50,276 nucleotides of DNA from Amoeboaphelidium occidentale. Lineage: Eukaryota; Aphelidiomycota; Aphelidea. The DNA is taken from assembly GCA_023515795.1 (NCBI GenBank), contig JALGPX010000085.1:1-50276 (forward strand), in the 5' to 3' direction. The notes under the pieces were generated by a model. The model saw nothing but the letters and a program-made list of their open reading frames with translations, had not been told where the DNA came from and did not search any database. The translations under genes and the position numbers were made by a program. This document shows, in pieces, positions 20,406 through 31,124 of the stretch (positions are counted from its first letter, which is position 1; every line of letters begins with the position of its first letter).

Positions 20406-21734
20406 TTAAAGTTGTTTAACCAAGTACACCTTTCTGCCCTTCAAACTAACTTCAGCTTTTAGAGATTTTGCTGACTTTTCGTCTACCAAAAGATACGTAT
20501 CTGCATCTGCATCGAAAAACAGACCAAACAACACAGGGTAGGCGGTCTTAGGTCTTCCGTTGTTCAAACGGATCATACGGACTTGATTAGCGGAGTTCAC
20601 GCGGAAAGCATAAGAGGACGGAGAAGCAGAAATATCCCAGTTGGCGACTTTACGATTCCATACTGTGACAGATGAGCTAGAGACCTGATTTTGATAAGCC
20701 TCAGCTCCAGAAATCGTGGACAAGTCTTCAACATATGCAAAAGGAGTAGCAATTTTGACAGGAGCTGGAGCGTCTTCTGGAGCGTCTTCAAGAGCATCTT
20801 CAAAAGCATCTCCTTCTGCGAAACTTTCTTCTGCATCGTAGTTGTCATACAAATCTCCCTCAGGTTGATACTTTTCAGGCATCACGTAATCCTTTGGCTT
20901 GTTAGCAGGACCGTATGGGAAAGGACTTTCTTCATACTCTTCATCTTCATAAGAACCAACTGCTCCAGCGAACGGTGAGTCTGCAGCATCAACAGGACGA
21001 TAAGAGTCGTCTTCAAAACCATATCCAGCGAGTGGTTCCTGCTGACCCATCAATGCAGTAAGAGAAGCCCTGTAAATGGTAGTCTTTCCGAACCAACCAG
21101 AAACGAACAACTCAACAATGAAGTCACTAGCAACGTTTGAACCAAAGTCAAAAACAACTTCTTCACCGGTACCAATCATCATGTCCTTCTTGGAAACAAA
21201 CTTTTCAGTGTATTTGTTCAACAAGTTGACATAAACACGCTTTCCTTTCAAAGATGAGACACCATTCAAGCCAAAAGATAGCGCGACCTTTTCCTCAGTC
21301 AAAGATGCAGAAATGGCAGCAGCACTGACATCGCTGTCATACAATGCACCAGTTTGCCAGAACCAAAACTTTCCAGACTCATAAACAGTAGAACCAGAGG
21401 TACACTTCAAAAACACGCGTCTACCACCATATTTGAAATCACCCAACTGTGGCTCAGCAGTCCAAGCAAATTTAGCAAGCTCGTAACCAAATAACTTCAT
21501 TGGGATTTGCCATCTGTACGCGTACAATGTGCACATAGCATCGGCTTCAGGAACAAAGGATTCATCAAAAGTTTTTATCTCTGGGCTAATATCATTAGTC
21601 CACACAGACGCGAAGTGTGGCTCTTGAAAACGTTCTGGCTTGATAGCAACTAAAAATGTTAACGCGATGATTTTCCTTTAAAGATAATTACAAGCTGTGG
21701 CAGCGAAGGCCAAGACGATAGCAGGAACTAACAT
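20406..21734 (-). CDS. Unrecognised secreted protein with acidic linker
   Basis: Two exons, 21734-21692 and 21649-20406, with a 42-bp intron, giving 428 residues. Exon 1 supplies a signal peptide (MLVPAIVLAFAATAFA); the intron falls near the predicted cleavage site. Two beta-rich regions flank an acidic, Pro-rich linker (~residues 225-290, with EDALEDAPEDAP). Each ends its sheet with a similar string, SLKGKRVYVNLL in the first and SLKGRKVYLVKQL at the very C-terminus, which suggests an internal domain duplication. Aromatic residues are frequent (GKFWFWQTG). No catalytic motif or family is recognised; a cell-surface or wall protein is a guess. The convergent neighbour ends 46 bp away. Confidence 0.8.
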
Positions 21735-22163
21735 TATCAATTACTGAATGAAGTTACACTGCAAAATTTTTTGCACGTTTTTTTAATGTCGATCATAGAC
21801 TGATGATTTCGGTTCGATTGTGCCAGCCTTATCGATCTTGCAAAGTTCAGCTGGAATCGTTGTCAGAGCGTTGCGTAACCGTTTCTGCAGTCATAAAACC
21901 ATGAGATCGTTGAATTTAAGTCATGATCACAAGGTTGCTACATGATCATGGTAACATCTTGATCTAGCTTGTCGCATCTACAATAGTGCAAAGAGATATC
22001 TCAATGAAACGGTCGTGCACCTTCCCTGCGCTTTCCTTTAACCATTCGTTCCATTAAAATCATTCTTTTCTTTAATTAAACAGACCTACTCCGAGTGTAA
22101 AAAGAACTTTAGTTCCTCGCTTGATTTTCTCTTTCAGCCGATCAAGCATCAAAAGCCAATAGT
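21735..22163. other. Intergenic spacer, divergent promoters
   Basis: This 429-bp spacer lies between the secreted-protein gene and ENP2. No gene or RNA is seen. It holds a palindrome CATGATCATG (21941-21950) with a second CATGATCA copy at 21922-21929, and pyrimidine-rich tracts before the ENP2 start. Confidence 0.5.
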
Positions 22164-24050
22164 ATGACCACAATACAGACTTCCACGTCCACAAACAACA
22201 CAAAAATCTATTTGCTTTCTACTTCAACGAGAAGCCACGTTCCTGAATGGTTACTAAATGCAAAGAAGAATAAGAGGCATTTGAAATATGATCAAAATTA
22301 TTCAAAACGCGTGGATCTTATCCAAGACTTCTGTTTCCCTGAGGCTAGCACGAACATCAAGATGTCCCCGTGTGGTAATTACATTATGGCGACAGGCCTA
22401 TACAAGCCACAAGTCAGAGTTTATGATTTGAACAATTTGACGCTGAAATACGAAAGGCACACGGACGCAGAAACGGTAAAGTTCGAGATGCTCTGTGAAG
22501 AAGGATGGAAGAAGTTTGTATTATTACAGAATGATCGTTCTATTGAGTTTCATACTCAAAATGGAATGTTTTACAGGACCAGAGTTCCGCACTTTGGCAG
22601 AGATATGCGATATGATCAGCGCACATGTGAAGTTGTTGTGGGATGTTCTTCAAATGAAGTTTATCGTCTTAATTTAGAACAAGGTCGATTCATGAAGCCC
22701 ATAGTTACGGATTTTGTGGATGGTGTGAATGTTTGTGCTTTGAATCAATGGAATGGTTTGTACGCTTTCGGTGGCGGTGAAGGCGTCGTAGAATTTTACG
22801 ATTCGCGCTCAAAATCTCGTGTGGCTAAGTTCTCTCCGTTCGCTCAGAGTTTGGAGGAAGGGGATGTGACTGCGTTGACTTTCTTGAATGATCAGCTATC
22901 ATACGCTGTTGGAAATTCCTCCGGAGAAGTCGCAATATTTGATTTGCGTTCTTCTGCTCCAGTTATCAAGCGCAGGCATTTCTCTGAAACTCCCATTATT
23001 TCTATTCACGAGCATTCTATATCTGATAACATTGTATCTGCTGATAAGAAATCTATAAGAGTCTGGAACAAGAAAACTGGCGAAACATTTTGTGCTTATG
23101 AGCCAGAGCACGATTTGAATGACTTGCTAGTTGTCCCAAAATCCGGAATGATTATGACTGCTAATGAGGGAACTTTTATGAATATTTTGTTTGTTCCATC
23201 GCTCGGTCCAGCTCCAAAATTCTGTACCTTTTTGGATAATCTTACAGAAGAATTGGAGGAACCTTCTGCTCAAGCTGCACAAGCTGGTGTATTTGATGAT
23301 TACAAGTTTGTTACAAAGAAGGAATTGGAGCAGCTGAGTTTGGATCACTTAATTGGTACAAACGTTCTTCGAGCATATATGCATGGTTTCTTTATCGACA
23401 ACAGGCTGTATGAGAAAGCCAAGATATTGTTTTCATTCCAGGCTTCTGGTGTTGGTCTTGGTGGAGACTGGAAGAAGGAGTTGATCAAGAAGAAAATGGA
23501 AGAAGAAGCAGCCAGCAGAATATCATCTGGCACTAAATTACCAAAAGTCAACAAGAATTTGGCCAAGAAGATATTGGATAATAAGACCAGCGATGAAGCC
23601 AATATTGTTGAAGATGAAGGTGCAAATAATTTGGTTGATGACCGTTTCAAGGATTTGTTCAAAGATCCTCTGTTCGAAATCGACGAAGATAATGCTGAAT
23701 TTGTTAAATTTAATACACGGCCTAAGGAAGCTAAGAAGTCAAAGAAACCTTCCGAAACAGAACAGAATGCTGATAATATGCAAGACGAAGCTGAAGGTGT
23801 CAATAGCAGTGATGATGATTCTGTGTTTGGTGAAACTATTGAGATACAGAGATATGGTAAAAAGGCCGACAAAACTAAAAACAGAAAGGAGTTCAGCTGG
23901 GATAATCGCCCAAGAAAGGCGAACAAGAAAGATAATCGCACATTTGCAGACAGGATCAAGAAGCATTCAAGGACTTCAAAGAACAAGACTTCGTCCAGAT
24001 CAACAGATGGTGCGATGTCTATGAGTTTCAGAGTCAAAAGTCGAAAATAG
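22164..24050 (+). CDS. ENP2: Ribosome biogenesis protein ENP2/NOL10
   Basis: A single exon of 628 residues. A WD40 propeller fills the first ~360 residues, with the ENP2 signatures LIQDFCFPEAS, MSPCGNYIMATGLYKPQVRVYDL and GLYAFGGGEGVVEFYD. The NUC153-like motif DDRFKDLFKDPLFEID follows, then a Lys-rich tail with bipartite nuclear signals. ENP2 is a nucleolar protein of the early 90S/SSU processome needed for 18S rRNA maturation. The stop is 66 bp before the ATG of the exchanger gene on the same strand. Confidence 0.96.
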   Translation: MTTIQTSTSTNNTKIYLLSTSTRSHVPEWLLNAKKNKRHLKYDQNYSKRVDLIQDFCFPEASTNIKMSPCGNYIMATGLYKPQVRVYDLNNLTLKYERHTDAETVKFEMLCEEGWKKFVLLQNDRSIEFHTQNGMFYRTRVPHFGRDMRYDQRTCEVVVGCSSNEVYRLNLEQGRFMKPIVTDFVDGVNVCALNQWNGLYAFGGGEGVVEFYDSRSKSRVAKFSPFAQSLEEGDVTALTFLNDQLSYAVGNSSGEVAIFDLRSSAPVIKRRHFSETPIISIHEHSISDNIVSADKKSIRVWNKKTGETFCAYEPEHDLNDLLVVPKSGMIMTANEGTFMNILFVPSLGPAPKFCTFLDNLTEELEEPSAQAAQAGVFDDYKFVTKKELEQLSLDHLIGTNVLRAYMHGFFIDNRLYEKAKILFSFQASGVGLGGDWKKELIKKKMEEEAASRISSGTKLPKVNKNLAKKILDNKTSDEANIVEDEGANNLVDDRFKDLFKDPLFEIDEDNAEFVKFNTRPKEAKKSKKPSETEQNADNMQDEAEGVNSSDDDSVFGETIEIQRYGKKADKTKNRKEFSWDNRPRKANKKDNRTFADRIKKHSRTSKNKTSSRSTDGAMSMSFRVKSRK

Positions 24051-24116
24051 ATTTACTAGCCTGCGTAATTGTTTGCGTTTGTTGAAGTTCGATTTTGTTC
24101 AACAATCACAGCGAAG

Positions 24117-26642
24117 ATGTCTTGTGCTGTCCTGGAATGTGCCTTCATTATAAGAAATTGCCCACCAGAGGGAATTTTCAATTATCTGGCATTTGTGTAT
24201 TGCAGTTTCAATAAGGGACTTGCAACGTTTGCTTTGTTCTTGTTTCTGATCTTCCTGTTCGTCTTCATTGGGACTGCTGCATCTGATTACTTTTCACCGA
24301 ATGTGGCATCTTTGGCCAAAATACTGCGGCTGCCTCCGGACGTAGCGGGAGTCACTCTTCTTGCATTGGGCAATGCTTCTGGGGATCTGATATCTAACAT
24401 TGTTTCGATACCTGTGACAGGATCAGCGTCTTTAGCTGTATCAGGATTTCTTGGGGCAGGAATGATAACGACTCTTTTCGTTGTTGGATGTATCGGTATT
24501 ATGGCTGCGCAGTCAGGCAGGCCAATACTACAGCTGAGCAAGTTGCCTGTGATAAGAGATTCTGTGTTTTACCTCGCGACGCTGGGCGTGATATTATCTA
24601 TTATCTTGGCTCAACAGATTTACTGGTTTCATAGTGTTATAACGCTCCTTATTTATTTCTTTTATGTTCTTACAATTATTGCTACTAACAATCCACGCAT
24701 TATGGGGATGTTTCGGAACTTTTATAAGTCTGTTTCAGGACCAAAAAGGAGACGGAGCACGCCTATTATGAATGATATTATAAATGAAGAGAGCCAAGAT
24801 GAGCCTGTAACTTTTCCGTCTATTTACGTGGAGAATCCTGAGGGCGAGATAGAAATGAAGTATTCTCCATCAAGGCCGCAAACGTTATCTGATACAAGCA
24901 TAGAGGAGAATGAGATAGTTCCCACTCCGATTCCAACAGATGCAGAAGACCATCACAAAAAGTCACCAGTGCTGAAAGTCATTACGAATAATCATCTATT
25001 GGATCCTTCTAGTACCGTACTTAAACAAGATCACAGAAGGAGAGCAAGATCAGCTGATGAATTCCGCGGTGACTCTACTCAAAAAGATTTAAATACTTGG
25101 GCTTCTAAACGAGAGCTTAAAGCTTCCCGGTCTGTTGGGAGCTATGTTTCATCATCGTCATCAAGAGCTCCATCATTTCGATCTTTACGAAGGAGAAGAA
25201 ATGACCAAAGTAGTTCGCGTTCAGATGAGATCAAGGATAATGTTATTAACTTGTCGCTTCATGAAGCAATCAATGAGAAGCTTAGAGTGGGATCGATATC
25301 TTCGGCTTTACAATTATGGGATGCTGTTCATGGAACCAAGAGTCCATCCACAATTAATGATACACAACAACGAAATCAGAGCGATGAAGAAGATGTTCAG
25401 ATCTCTTCCTCGACCGATGCGATAAATAATATTTTATTTGGTTACGAAGCCGACGATTATCCAGCACAGAATGCTGAAACGTCAGAAAATGATGAGTTTC
25501 TAACAGTTCTTGATAAGGCAGACTATTGTCCAACATGCTTTAAAACTTGCAGACACGAGGGAGATGAGAATAATCAATGGGATGTTTTTGTAAGTCATTG
25601 TTTTTCTATATACCGTCTTTGGGAAATACAAAGCATTTTTGGGCGTTTCATTTCTATGATCAATCTTATTCCGACTATTCTGCTTTCACTAAGTGTTCCA
25701 GTTTGTGCTTTATTAGACAGTGTTGATTCCGAGGAGACAAGACCAAGTCAGGATTCAAATCGAAACGTTTCAAACAGAATTCCTGATAGCAATAGTTGCC
25801 CTTACGGAAAATTGTTGATGGTGTATTTTAGACATCGCTATATCATCGCTTTTCAGGTACTAGCATTTCCTTTCTTGATTTGTTTTGGGCTCAATTTGTT
25901 GAGCTCTTCGCTAGCAAGTGGCTTTTATGTTTGGATGTTGTGTTTGATTATTGGCGTTCTTGGTTCAGCGATGGTGTTACTTTGTAACTATAGTGGGAAG
26001 CGATTAGTAAGAGTTAAACTAGTCTCTAAAAGAAATAATGCGGTTTGTTCCATAGATGATTGTTTGTACTGTTTACCATATAAGAGCGGTGAGCAGTTTA
26101 CCAAACTCAAATGGAGGTTTTGGGAGTATGTCTCGTTTCTTCCGGCTCTTTCTGTGTTGGGGTTTGTTAGCGGTGGTTTCTGGATTTTTATTATTAGCAG
26201 AGAAGTTATTTCTGTATTAGAAACCATCGGCTTTGTTCTTGGCATTTCAGATTCCATATTGGGGCTTACCTTTTTGGCTATAGGAAACAGCATTGGTGAT
26301 CTTGTGACAAACATCATGGTTGCAAGATTAGGATTTTATTCTATGGCGATTGCAGCCTGTTTCGGAGCTCCGCTTCTTAACTCTCTATTTACTATCGGCA
26401 TTTCCGGATTAGCATTCGAAAATTTAAAAAGCTCTAACGGCGACTCCGTTTTGGGCATTCCATTCAATGTCATTACACTAATTTCCTGCATTGCTCTCAT
26501 TTGTGCTACTTTGTCTAATTTACTTATATTGGGCCTGCGAAATAATTTCGAACTACGCCTTTCGTACAGCATATGTCTTGTTATTTGTGTGTGCTTAATT
26601 ATCGGTGTAAACATCACCATAGAAGTTGCAAAACAACTGTAA
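24117..26642 (+). CDS. NCLX-type cation/Ca2+ exchanger (CaCA superfamily)
   Basis: A single exon of 841 residues from MSCAVLECAFIIRNCPPEG, the first ATG in frame. The N-terminal Cys-rich stretch followed by GIFNYLAFVYCSF is typical of NCLX/SLC8B1 and fungal YDL206W-like exchangers. The alpha-1 repeat reads GVTLLALGNASGDLISNI and the alpha-2 repeat GLTFLAIGNSIGDLVTNI. A cytosolic loop of ~350 Ser/Asp-rich residues separates the two membrane halves, longer than in animal NCLX. Family members exchange Na+, Li+ or H+ for Ca2+ in mitochondria or vacuole/ER membranes. The usual GNGAPD in alpha-1 is GNASGD here, making alpha-1 look like alpha-2. Confidence 0.9.
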   Translation: MSCAVLECAFIIRNCPPEGIFNYLAFVYCSFNKGLATFALFLFLIFLFVFIGTAASDYFSPNVASLAKILRLPPDVAGVTLLALGNASGDLISNIVSIPVTGSASLAVSGFLGAGMITTLFVVGCIGIMAAQSGRPILQLSKLPVIRDSVFYLATLGVILSIILAQQIYWFHSVITLLIYFFYVLTIIATNNPRIMGMFRNFYKSVSGPKRRRSTPIMNDIINEESQDEPVTFPSIYVENPEGEIEMKYSPSRPQTLSDTSIEENEIVPTPIPTDAEDHHKKSPVLKVITNNHLLDPSSTVLKQDHRRRARSADEFRGDSTQKDLNTWASKRELKASRSVGSYVSSSSSRAPSFRSLRRRRNDQSSSRSDEIKDNVINLSLHEAINEKLRVGSISSALQLWDAVHGTKSPSTINDTQQRNQSDEEDVQISSSTDAINNILFGYEADDYPAQNAETSENDEFLTVLDKADYCPTCFKTCRHEGDENNQWDVFVSHCFSIYRLWEIQSIFGRFISMINLIPTILLSLSVPVCALLDSVDSEETRPSQDSNRNVSNRIPDSNSCPYGKLLMVYFRHRYIIAFQVLAFPFLICFGLNLLSSSLASGFYVWMLCLIIGVLGSAMVLLCNYSGKRLVRVKLVSKRNNAVCSIDDCLYCLPYKSGEQFTKLKWRFWEYVSFLPALSVLGFVSGGFWIFIISREVISVLETIGFVLGISDSILGLTFLAIGNSIGDLVTNIMVARLGFYSMAIAACFGAPLLNSLFTIGISGLAFENLKSSNGDSVLGIPFNVITLISCIALICATLSNLLILGLRNNFELRLSYSICLVICVCLIIGVNITIEVAKQL

Positions 26643-26676
26643 AATAGATCGATTACTCTGTTTGTACAGATTCTGC

Positions 26677-28032
26677 TCAATCTTTCTTAAAATCCTTCTT
26701 ATCTGTAGACTTTTGGAACTTCCAAGCAAAGAAATCACAGCGAAACTGGGTCTTGCCAGTGGTATCTTTTGGTCCGACAGGCCTTGAGCAAAGGTAAAAC
26801 CTTCGCCCCTTGTTGGGCCCAGATTTGTTAACTGTCATCTCTTTACATGGCTCATTGTGTTTACAAAGGGGTGGTGGTTTCTGAACACCAAACGGTATAT
26901 GTGCCCAGTCTGCACTCAATTTTCCGGTCTTCGGGCTTTTGGTCAGAGGAACTGAGACTTCTTTCGACTCAACAATAATAACCTCATCATCTTCATCCTT
27001 GTTGTCTGGCTTTTCTTTAACTTCTTCTCTGGGCCTTTTTATCGGCTGAAAGTAAGATTTGATCGTTTTCTGTTTCGAAGAGAATTTGTCCCAGAACTTT
27101 GAATTTAATTTGGGAGCTTTGTAAGGGCGATCGTCTGAAGTAACTTCAATCTTGAACCCTGAAGACAATGGACAATGATCGCTACCCATGACATCCTTCT
27201 CGATTTTAACATCTCCCATTTTATCCATCAAGTCGGAAGAAACGAGAATGTAATCGATTCTTGTTCCGTAATTTGCTGGCCTGCCATTGAGTAAAGTATT
27301 CCAACATGTGAATGCGCCCTTCTCGTCTGGGAAATATATTCTATATACGTCAACCAGACCGCGCTTCTGTAAAAATTCATTGAACCACTTTCTTGTCGGA
27401 TGATCATCAAAGTTACTTAATCCATTATCCTTATTAGACTTCTCAGGGTCTGCATGGTCCATTTCGGATCTACAGACATTCAAGTCACCAACTACGACAA
27501 CCTGCCGACCAGAACGTAAAAGAGCGACAATGTACAACTCAAACAGCGCATTAAATCTAACTTTAAATGACCTTCGCTCGTCTGAGGATTCATTCGGCGC
27601 GTAAATATTCAGCAATACGAATCCTGGATGTTCAGTTATGACCACTCTTCCTTCTTCGTCTATGACTTTTATCTCATCTAAACTGAAGTCGCCAATATCA
27701 TCCAAAGCATCCAAATCCTTCAATGCAGCTTCAAATTTGTCGAAAGCTTTCGAGGGCCTCAAGGGGCAGCTCTTCTTAACGTACGTCGTAACTCCGGAGT
27801 ATCCCTTTTTAGAAGTGCAGAACGAAAAGTACGCATCATAATCTTCAGGCAGCGCAATGTCTCTGTCACACTTTTCTTGTGATATCTTCATTTCCTGGAA
27901 GCACAGAATATCTGCGTTCAAAGCGTTAAGTATTTCATTGAAACTCTTAATCGTTGACCATGGGCGGTACTGTCGAAGCGTTAAAATTGAATTGACATTC
28001 CAAGTCAGAATCCGCAGATTGATTGTCGTCAT
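26677..28032 (-). CDS. APN2: AP endonuclease 2 (APN2/APEX2)
   Basis: A single exon of 451 residues. The exonuclease III fold shows WNVNSI at the start, metal-binding FQEMK, NIYAPN, VVVGDLNVCRSEMDH, TRIDYILVSS and GSDHCPLS. A PCNA-binding motif QKTIKSYF follows the catalytic domain. The C-terminus is a GRF zinc finger (CKHNEPCKEMTV, RRFYLCSRP, CDFFAW). The enzyme cleaves abasic sites and removes 3' blocking groups, and acts in the ATR response and ribonucleotide repair. The start is 41 bp after the AP-1 gamma stop on the same strand; the stop is 34 bp from the exchanger's. Confidence 0.96.
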   Translation of the reverse strand: MTTINLRILTWNVNSILTLRQYRPWSTIKSFNEILNALNADILCFQEMKISQEKCDRDIALPEDYDAYFSFCTSKKGYSGVTTYVKKSCPLRPSKAFDKFEAALKDLDALDDIGDFSLDEIKVIDEEGRVVITEHPGFVLLNIYAPNESSDERRSFKVRFNALFELYIVALLRSGRQVVVVGDLNVCRSEMDHADPEKSNKDNGLSNFDDHPTRKWFNEFLQKRGLVDVYRIYFPDEKGAFTCWNTLLNGRPANYGTRIDYILVSSDLMDKMGDVKIEKDVMGSDHCPLSSGFKIEVTSDDRPYKAPKLNSKFWDKFSSKQKTIKSYFQPIKRPREEVKEKPDNKDEDDEVIIVESKEVSVPLTKSPKTGKLSADWAHIPFGVQKPPPLCKHNEPCKEMTVNKSGPNKGRRFYLCSRPVGPKDTTGKTQFRCDFFAWKFQKSTDKKDFKKD

Positions 28033-28073
28033 GGCCGAGACAGAGCAGGGAAAAGCAATTTATTCGTTTCAAC

Positions 28074-30901
28074 TCACCACGTAAAGTTTGGGAAACCGCC
28101 GAACTCAGCCAATTCATCAAACTTGTTAGGGCCAACGGAGTACATGATCTTTAGCCTCAATTTAAGTGGAACACTTTGACCTTCAGGATTAGCTCCAATT
28201 GGATTAATGACTTTCATTTGCTGTGTGACTGATGGAGTAGGTCCTGGTTTAACGATAGTTCCTGTTGCTGGTAGCATATTTAGCTTGAGACTCTTTGGTA
28301 CAGCAACTTGAAAGTTCAAGTCTGTGACTTCTGTCTTTGAGCTGAATGAAGCAGTAACCAAAGAAGATTTCTCTGGAGCAGCTACAGGATCGTGTTTGTA
28401 GCTCAACTTAATAGTAAGACCGTTCTTATCGTAAACAGAAACTTCTGACGAAGGTGATGGTAACTGAGAAGTTGTGGCGAATCCAAAAGGAGATGAATTG
28501 TTTTGGAACACAGGAGATACAGATAGAACTGAAGGGACATTGTTTCCTGTAGCAAGAGGTTGCCCTGAGACTGGAGAGCCTAAACCACCAAGAGGAGGGA
28601 TTCCAGCAGGGTTTGAGACATTAGATCCTGTAGGGCTGATTGCAGAAGCGCCAACTGTCGGTTTGCTTAATAAAGATGGACTTGCAGTCGAACCGAATAA
28701 TCCTAAGATATCATCTTTAGATTTAGGTCCAGCTGGTTGAGCAGGCACTGATGACAATCCAGTGCTTCCAAAAACATCAGCAAGCAAATCAACACCACTT
28801 GTTGGCTTAACTGGTGCTGCAGTAGAGGCTGAAGGAGCACCAAAGCCTCCCAATAGATCTAAACCACCAAGACCAGCATTTGAAGATGCAACTGCTGCTG
28901 GAGAGGACATAGTTTCATTAAGCGATAGCAAATCATCCAAAAGACCACCGCCAGAAGCTGGAGCTTTTCCTGGAGAAGATGATTTGGACTGTTGTTTAGT
29001 TGAACCTCCCGGTGCAACAGCAGAGGCTAAAGTAGGAGGTGGAACAGGCATTCTCTCCAAAACCTTGGCTTTCACTGCTGCAAGTCCACTATCAGTCAGA
29101 AGGGTCAAATACTCAATGCTTCTTTGCTGCAATTCCAAATCAATAACAGAAGCGTATTTTTGAATTAACAACAAAATGCTTTGAACAGAGGCAGGTTGAG
29201 TAACTCTTGTAGTCAGCTTTAGTAACGCTGTCAAAATGTATTCAGTAACAACAGTAGTATTGTAAGGACTGTCCAGAATTGATCCAAGCAAATCAATGAT
29301 CTCTTTCTCTGTAACTTGATTTGAATCGTTATTTGGCTGATCATCTAAAGGATCCTCAGCAGGAAGATTTCTCTGCTGTGGAGAAGATTGCAACAAGACT
29401 TCACCAAACTCTCCAATAGTCCAAACAGCAGCTAGAATCAAAGACTCTTGAGATAAATCTTGTTTCAAAGAATAATACAGCTTGTATACTGAATAAGCAT
29501 GCAATTCCGGAACATTAGCAACCAATTTGATAAAGTTCGATAAAACATCTTCCTTGACGTAATTTCCAGCCAGTTTCAATACGCGAATGATGGTATCAAT
29601 ATGCCATCTTTTGTTTGGAGCAAACTGATCAGCCGCTGCACAAATCCTTGCAGGCATTGAAATACGGAACTCCGAATCTGCAGTCTCCAAGAAAGACAAA
29701 AGTTCTCTAATCATCACGCGAACGTTAGTCTCATTGATCAAACTGAAACTCAGGTCCAATGCTCTTCTCTTAATGGAGATGTCACTATCTTGCAAACACT
29801 CCAAGACAGTTCCTCTGTGTCTCTGAACAGCATTCAAATCAATACTGATAGTTCTAGACAAAGTATTCAAAGCAACATAACGAATATTATTATCGGTATT
29901 ACCCAAGAATCTACCGAGAATATTGACAGCAAGAACACGCAATGAATTATCAGCTTCAATGTCCATAATTGTCAAGCATGTCTCATACAGAATGGAATTG
30001 CCGACATTCTTTGAACCATCAGTATTGGTAGCAATCTGAGCAAGAACATCATTCATCTGCTCAGAAGCTTGTGCGTCTCCTTTACCAAGCACTCTCATCA
30101 AATGCAGAATCTTTACCTGCAAGAATGGATCATTAATACCTCCAACATCGTGCTCAGGAGAACTACCAGCTGCAATCAACGATTTCAAGTGACGATTCAA
30201 CACAAGCACCAGAGGCCTAACTTGACTAAGAGCTTCAGGAGAGTCCTCACACATTTGCTTCAATAATACAACACTTGCGAGCAAAACAGAGTGATTCTTC
30301 TCATTCAACAACTGTTTAGCTTTCGGTAAGAACTGATCAGTGAGGTCAGGTACTTTCTTTAATATTCTGCCACACGTCAAGATAGCCTTCTTTCTAATGT
30401 AAGAATTGGAGCTTCCCATCAACTTGTCAATCTCAGGTGCCAAATCTCTAGCCATCTCCTTTGAAGCAATGTTACCCATCGTAACAAGAGCCAGGCCAAC
30501 AGTGTACATATTCTGAGAGTTCATATCATTCTTCAGAGAATTCGTTACCAAAGTCAACACTTCCTGGTTCTCATCAAGCAAAAGCATAATTCCCAGATAT
30601 CCCAATCGTTTATCAGCATACTTATTACTGCCAGCAACCAACTTTAGACATTCAATCTGACCAAAGTGAGCAGGATAACCCAACATGTGGATGTAAAGGA
30701 GTCTACGGAGAGTTAATAAGTTTCCTCGCTGTTAAAGAAGGCCTACTTTGAAATGTTAATGTGCCTCGTCTCTGGTGAAGAAGAATCCTCCTTCAGGGAA
30801 GTTCTAATTGAGGCAGATTCCTTTGCGATGACGGCCCTTTCGTCTGCGGCAGTTTTGCATGCCCTCAGCGCTCTGATGAAATCCTTTAAGCGTAAAACCA
30901 T
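28074..30901 (-). CDS. APL4: AP-1 complex subunit gamma (gamma-adaptin)
   Basis: Two exons, 30901-30747 and 30702-28074, with a 44-bp intron, giving 927 residues. Exon 1 encodes LKDFIRALRACKTAADERA and splices into the classic KLLYIHMLGYPAHFGQIECLKL region. The helical trunk covers ~residues 1-600, a Gly/Ala/Pro/Ser-rich hinge ~600-800 contains DLLGLFG-like clathrin/accessory motifs (ILGLFGS), and the C-terminal GAE ear ends FGGFPNFTW. AP-1 sorts cargo into clathrin vesicles at the trans-Golgi and endosomes. Somewhat longer than usual because of the hinge. A minus-strand AATAAA at 28064-28059 lies just past the stop. Confidence 0.96.
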
Positions 30902-31124
30902 TTGATGATGTCGCAAAAATGATCGCTGTGCAACAAGGAATTTCTGGCTAAGAAACTGCGCTATTTAAGATGATATCCTGAAAGGAAGCTGCGTAGTTTA
31001 GAGTTAAGGTAATTTGATCACGTGATAGTCTGTCCCTATGATGGCTGCTCGTACTAAAGAGATTGTTTCATCCGAGTGATCGAACAAGTTCCCCTTTAGT
31101 CACCTTAAAGCGAAACAACTCTGA

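Noticed and set aside
23345-24037. Minus-strand frame of 230 residues opposite ENP2
   Set aside because: Antisense shadow of the Lys/Glu-rich tail of ENP2; low complexity with no motif.
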